13,932 nucleotides of DNA from the NCBI GenBank assembly GCA_958407995.1, contig CATYJU010000048.1, forward strand, positions 1 to 13,932, read 5' to 3'. A program made the position numbers and the translations under genes. This DNA is from an uncultured Collinsella sp. Lineage in GTDB: Bacteria > Actinomycetota > Coriobacteriia > Coriobacteriales > Coriobacteriaceae. Positions 13,019 through 13,932 of the stretch are shown piece by piece. Position 1 is the stretch's first letter. Each line of letters opens with the position of its first letter. The notes beneath the pieces are model-generated. The model had not been told where the DNA came from. It worked only from the letters and a program-made list of their open reading frames with translations, and did not search any database.

Positions 13019-13600
13019 CTACATAGTATGGGTCGAATAGACCGGATCGTCCCGCCAAAGCTCCACAGCATCGCAAAGCGAAACGCCCTCACGTGCAGCA
13101 CGAGCGCGCGTGGCGTTCATGTCGATCACGCGCTGATTACTCGAGCCCCTAAAGCGCAACGAGATATCGTACAGGTCCTGAACAAACGGACCGTCCACCA
13201 GCATGTCGAGGCAGGCAAGGATACGGTCCGTCACCTCGGTATGGTGACGACCGCCCGGCATAAGCTCCTCGAGTACGTCGCCAGTAAAGCACCAAATGGT
13301 CTTTCCCGACCCCGCAGGATAGGCCGCACGCACGCGTTCAATAAAGTCAACAAGCCCCGCCTGATTCTCGGGCTCCATGGGCTCGCCGCCCAAAATCGTC
13401 AAGCCATCGATAAAGGGATGATCGAGACTCTCGATAATTTTGTCCTCGACGGCGCGATCGAACGGCTCGCCCGCAGCAAAGTCCCACGCGACAGAGTTAA
13501 AGCAGTTCTTGCACCCACGACGGCACCCACTCACAAACAGAGAAGTACGAACGCCTTCCCCATCAGCAATGTCGAAATACTTAATGTTCGCGTAGTTCAT
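13019..13600 (-). CDS. nrdG: Anaerobic ribonucleoside-triphosphate reductase activating protein (radical SAM)
   Basis: NrdG uses a 4Fe-4S cluster and S-adenosylmethionine to install the glycyl radical on NrdD, allowing anaerobic deoxynucleotide synthesis. The ATG at 13600 follows GGAGAG; the open frame continues 52 codons further upstream but only through the palindrome region, without homology. The protein has 193 residues. The cluster motif C26-x3-C30-x2-C33 stands in FVSGCRRGCKNCFN, after the usual start NYANIKYFDIADGEGVRTS. ILGGEPME (near residue 70) and KTIWCFTGD follow, and VDGPFVQDLYDISLRFRGSSNQRVID near the C-terminus is typical of NrdG. No nrdD is visible in the 332 bases upstream, so the partner gene is further right or elsewhere. 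folE follows on the same strand after 67 bases. Confidence 0.93.
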   Translation of the reverse strand: MNYANIKYFDIADGEGVRTSLFVSGCRRGCKNCFNSVAWDFAAGEPFDRAVEDKIIESLDHPFIDGLTILGGEPMEPENQAGLVDFIERVRAAYPAGSGKTIWCFTGDVLEELMPGGRHHTEVTDRILACLDMLVDGPFVQDLYDISLRFRGSSNQRVIDMNATRARAAREGVSLCDAVELWRDDPVYSTHTM

Positions 13601-13615
13601 AGGTAACTCTCCCGG

Positions 13616-13699
13616 GAGGCCGGGACATATCATCCCGTCCTCAAACATTCTCGGCCTTCGGCCTGCGAAACTGTGGGCGGGACGATATGTCCCGGCCTC
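13616..13699. repeat. Large nested palindrome upstream of nrdG
   Basis: The 25-base arm at 13616-13640 matches the complement of 13675-13699 at 23 of 25 positions. The two differences give one G.U pair and one A.C mismatch in rightward RNA; in leftward RNA they give one mismatch and one G.U. The 34-base loop holds a second hairpin, GGCC-TTC-GGCC (13653-13663). The outer arm reads GAGGCCGGGACATATC at its base. It starts only 5-10 bases before the nrdG ribosome site, so it sits in the nrdG leader. No T run follows on either side. Confidence 0.75.
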
Positions 13700-13716
13700 A
13701 TGCAAAGGGTAACTCA

Positions 13717-13842
13717 ATGAACGAAGCGAACATCGAGCATAGGGTTCGAGGTCCAATAAAAACTATGTTGCAGCTCAACCGTCATCACAAGCAAAGCGTT
13801 GTTGCAAGTCAACTCATTTCCGCTAAGAACTTCGAGGAGTGA
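13717..13842 (+). CDS. Short reading frame of 41 residues, uncertain
   Basis: ATG at 13717 is preceded by AAAGGG with seven bases of spacing and opens a frame of 41 codons (begins MNEANIEHRVRG, ends LISAKNFEE) closed by TGA. The peptide is polar and basic in the middle (NRHHKQ), with no membrane segment or recognised motif. It precedes a second short frame by nine bases. The stretch also contains possible leftward promoter boxes for nrdG, so this frame may be chance. Nothing can be said of its function. Confidence 0.3.
   Translation: MNEANIEHRVRGPIKTMLQLNRHHKQSVVASQLISAKNFEE
13762..13790 (-). promoter_or_regulatory. Possible nrdG promoter
   Basis: Read leftward, TTGTGA (13790-13785), 17 bases, CATAGT (13767-13762), each matching 4 of 6 consensus bases. 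A second pair, TTGACT and TGTGAT, lies slightly upstream. It would give nrdG a leader of about 150 bases that includes the large palindrome. Confidence 0.3.
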
Positions 13843-13851
13843 GCAGACCGC

Positions 13852-13890
13852 ATGCTGCATCTCAGCTACATCACCTTGGCTGCCCCGTAG
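13852..13890 (+). CDS. Possible 12-residue leader peptide before an off-window gene
   Basis: ATG at 13852, with GAGGAG 12 bases upstream (a long spacing), opens MLHLSYITLAAP and ends at TAG. The stop codon is the loop of a hairpin, GCCCCG-TAG-CGGGGC (13882-13896). The short hydrophobic peptide rich in Leu, Ile, Thr and Ala, closed by a stable stem, resembles attenuator leaders of amino-acid biosynthesis operons. The regulated gene would lie beyond 13932 and is not visible, so the function is a guess. Confidence 0.35.
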   Translation: MLHLSYITLAAP

Positions 13891-13932
13891 CGGGGCCCCG
13901 GACCTTTACTCGATATGAGTTCCGCACGAACA

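Larger units (their letters stand above)
13601..13932. other. Right-end region without a confident gene
   Basis: Beyond nrdG no frame on either strand shows recognisable protein homology. All three leftward frames entering from the right edge reach stops within about 70 bases, so no nrdD end can be identified. The region holds the large palindrome, two near-identical 13-mers GTTGCAGCTCAAC (13767) and GTTGCAAGTCAAC (13801), two short rightward frames and a GCCCCG/CGGGGC stem. Confidence 0.5.

Noticed and set aside
13738..13756. GGTTCGAGG resembling a tRNA T-loop
   Set aside because: The flanks do not form the 5-bp T stem and no other tRNA arm is present.
13843..13932. 3' end of nrdD or a known riboswitch on the leftward strand upstream of nrdG
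   Set aside because: All leftward frames hit stops quickly without NrdD motifs. A CTGAGATG stretch and a GGGGC stem recall TPP or cobalamin riboswitches but lack the other conserved boxes.

Overview
The window looks like chromosomal core sequence from a GC-rich, anaerobic, actinobacterial-type organism, most likely a gut Coriobacteriia member such as Collinsella. This rests on codon choice, the flavour of the proteins, an oxygen-sensitive class III RNR activase and a PerR peroxide sensor. It is inference: no rRNA or other taxonomic marker is present. I see no tRNA, insertion sequence, prophage, CRISPR array or clear sign of recent transfer.

Layout. Positions 1-711: 3' part of a ketopantoate reductase gene and its terminator. 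743-1900: two leftward genes, a small two-helix membrane protein and a secreted protein with a C-terminal 3D-like (three-Asp) domain. 2113-3797: metY (O-acetylhomoserine sulfhydrylase), leftward, with a terminator, a good promoter and an mRNA leader holding a 17-codon reading frame with two Cys codons and an overlapping hairpin. A LysR-type regulator (3798-4700) diverges from it, and a perfect inverted repeat sits about 66 bp upstream of the predicted metY start point. 4800-6878: rightward rnhA, a Gfo/Idh/MocA oxidoreductase and an acylphosphatase. 6940-7320: perR. 7398-9290: leftward genes for a SlyD-type FKBP, a UreE-like protein three bases after it, then a Cof-type HAD phosphatase beyond a 17-bp hairpin. 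9411-11275: rightward M19 dipeptidase and YgjP-type metallopeptidase, separated by a 16-bp perfect hairpin. 11282-12951: leftward folate block folE - HD-domain gene - folB. 13019-13600: leftward nrdG. 13601-13932 has no confident gene but holds a very large nested palindrome and two short rightward reading frames that may be a leader region.

How the genes work together. metY, its leader and the LysR gene look like one sulfur-responsive unit. The folE-HD-folB block covers the first and third steps of pterin synthesis, with an uncharacterised HD hydrolase placed where the often missing phosphate-removing enzyme would be expected. The slyD-like and ureE-like genes form a tight pair whose families are both linked to nickel, with no urease gene in view. 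The strongest candidates for undescribed biology are the metY leader, the SlyD/UreE-like pair and the HD gene of the folate block. All assignments are from reading the sequence; no database search was run.
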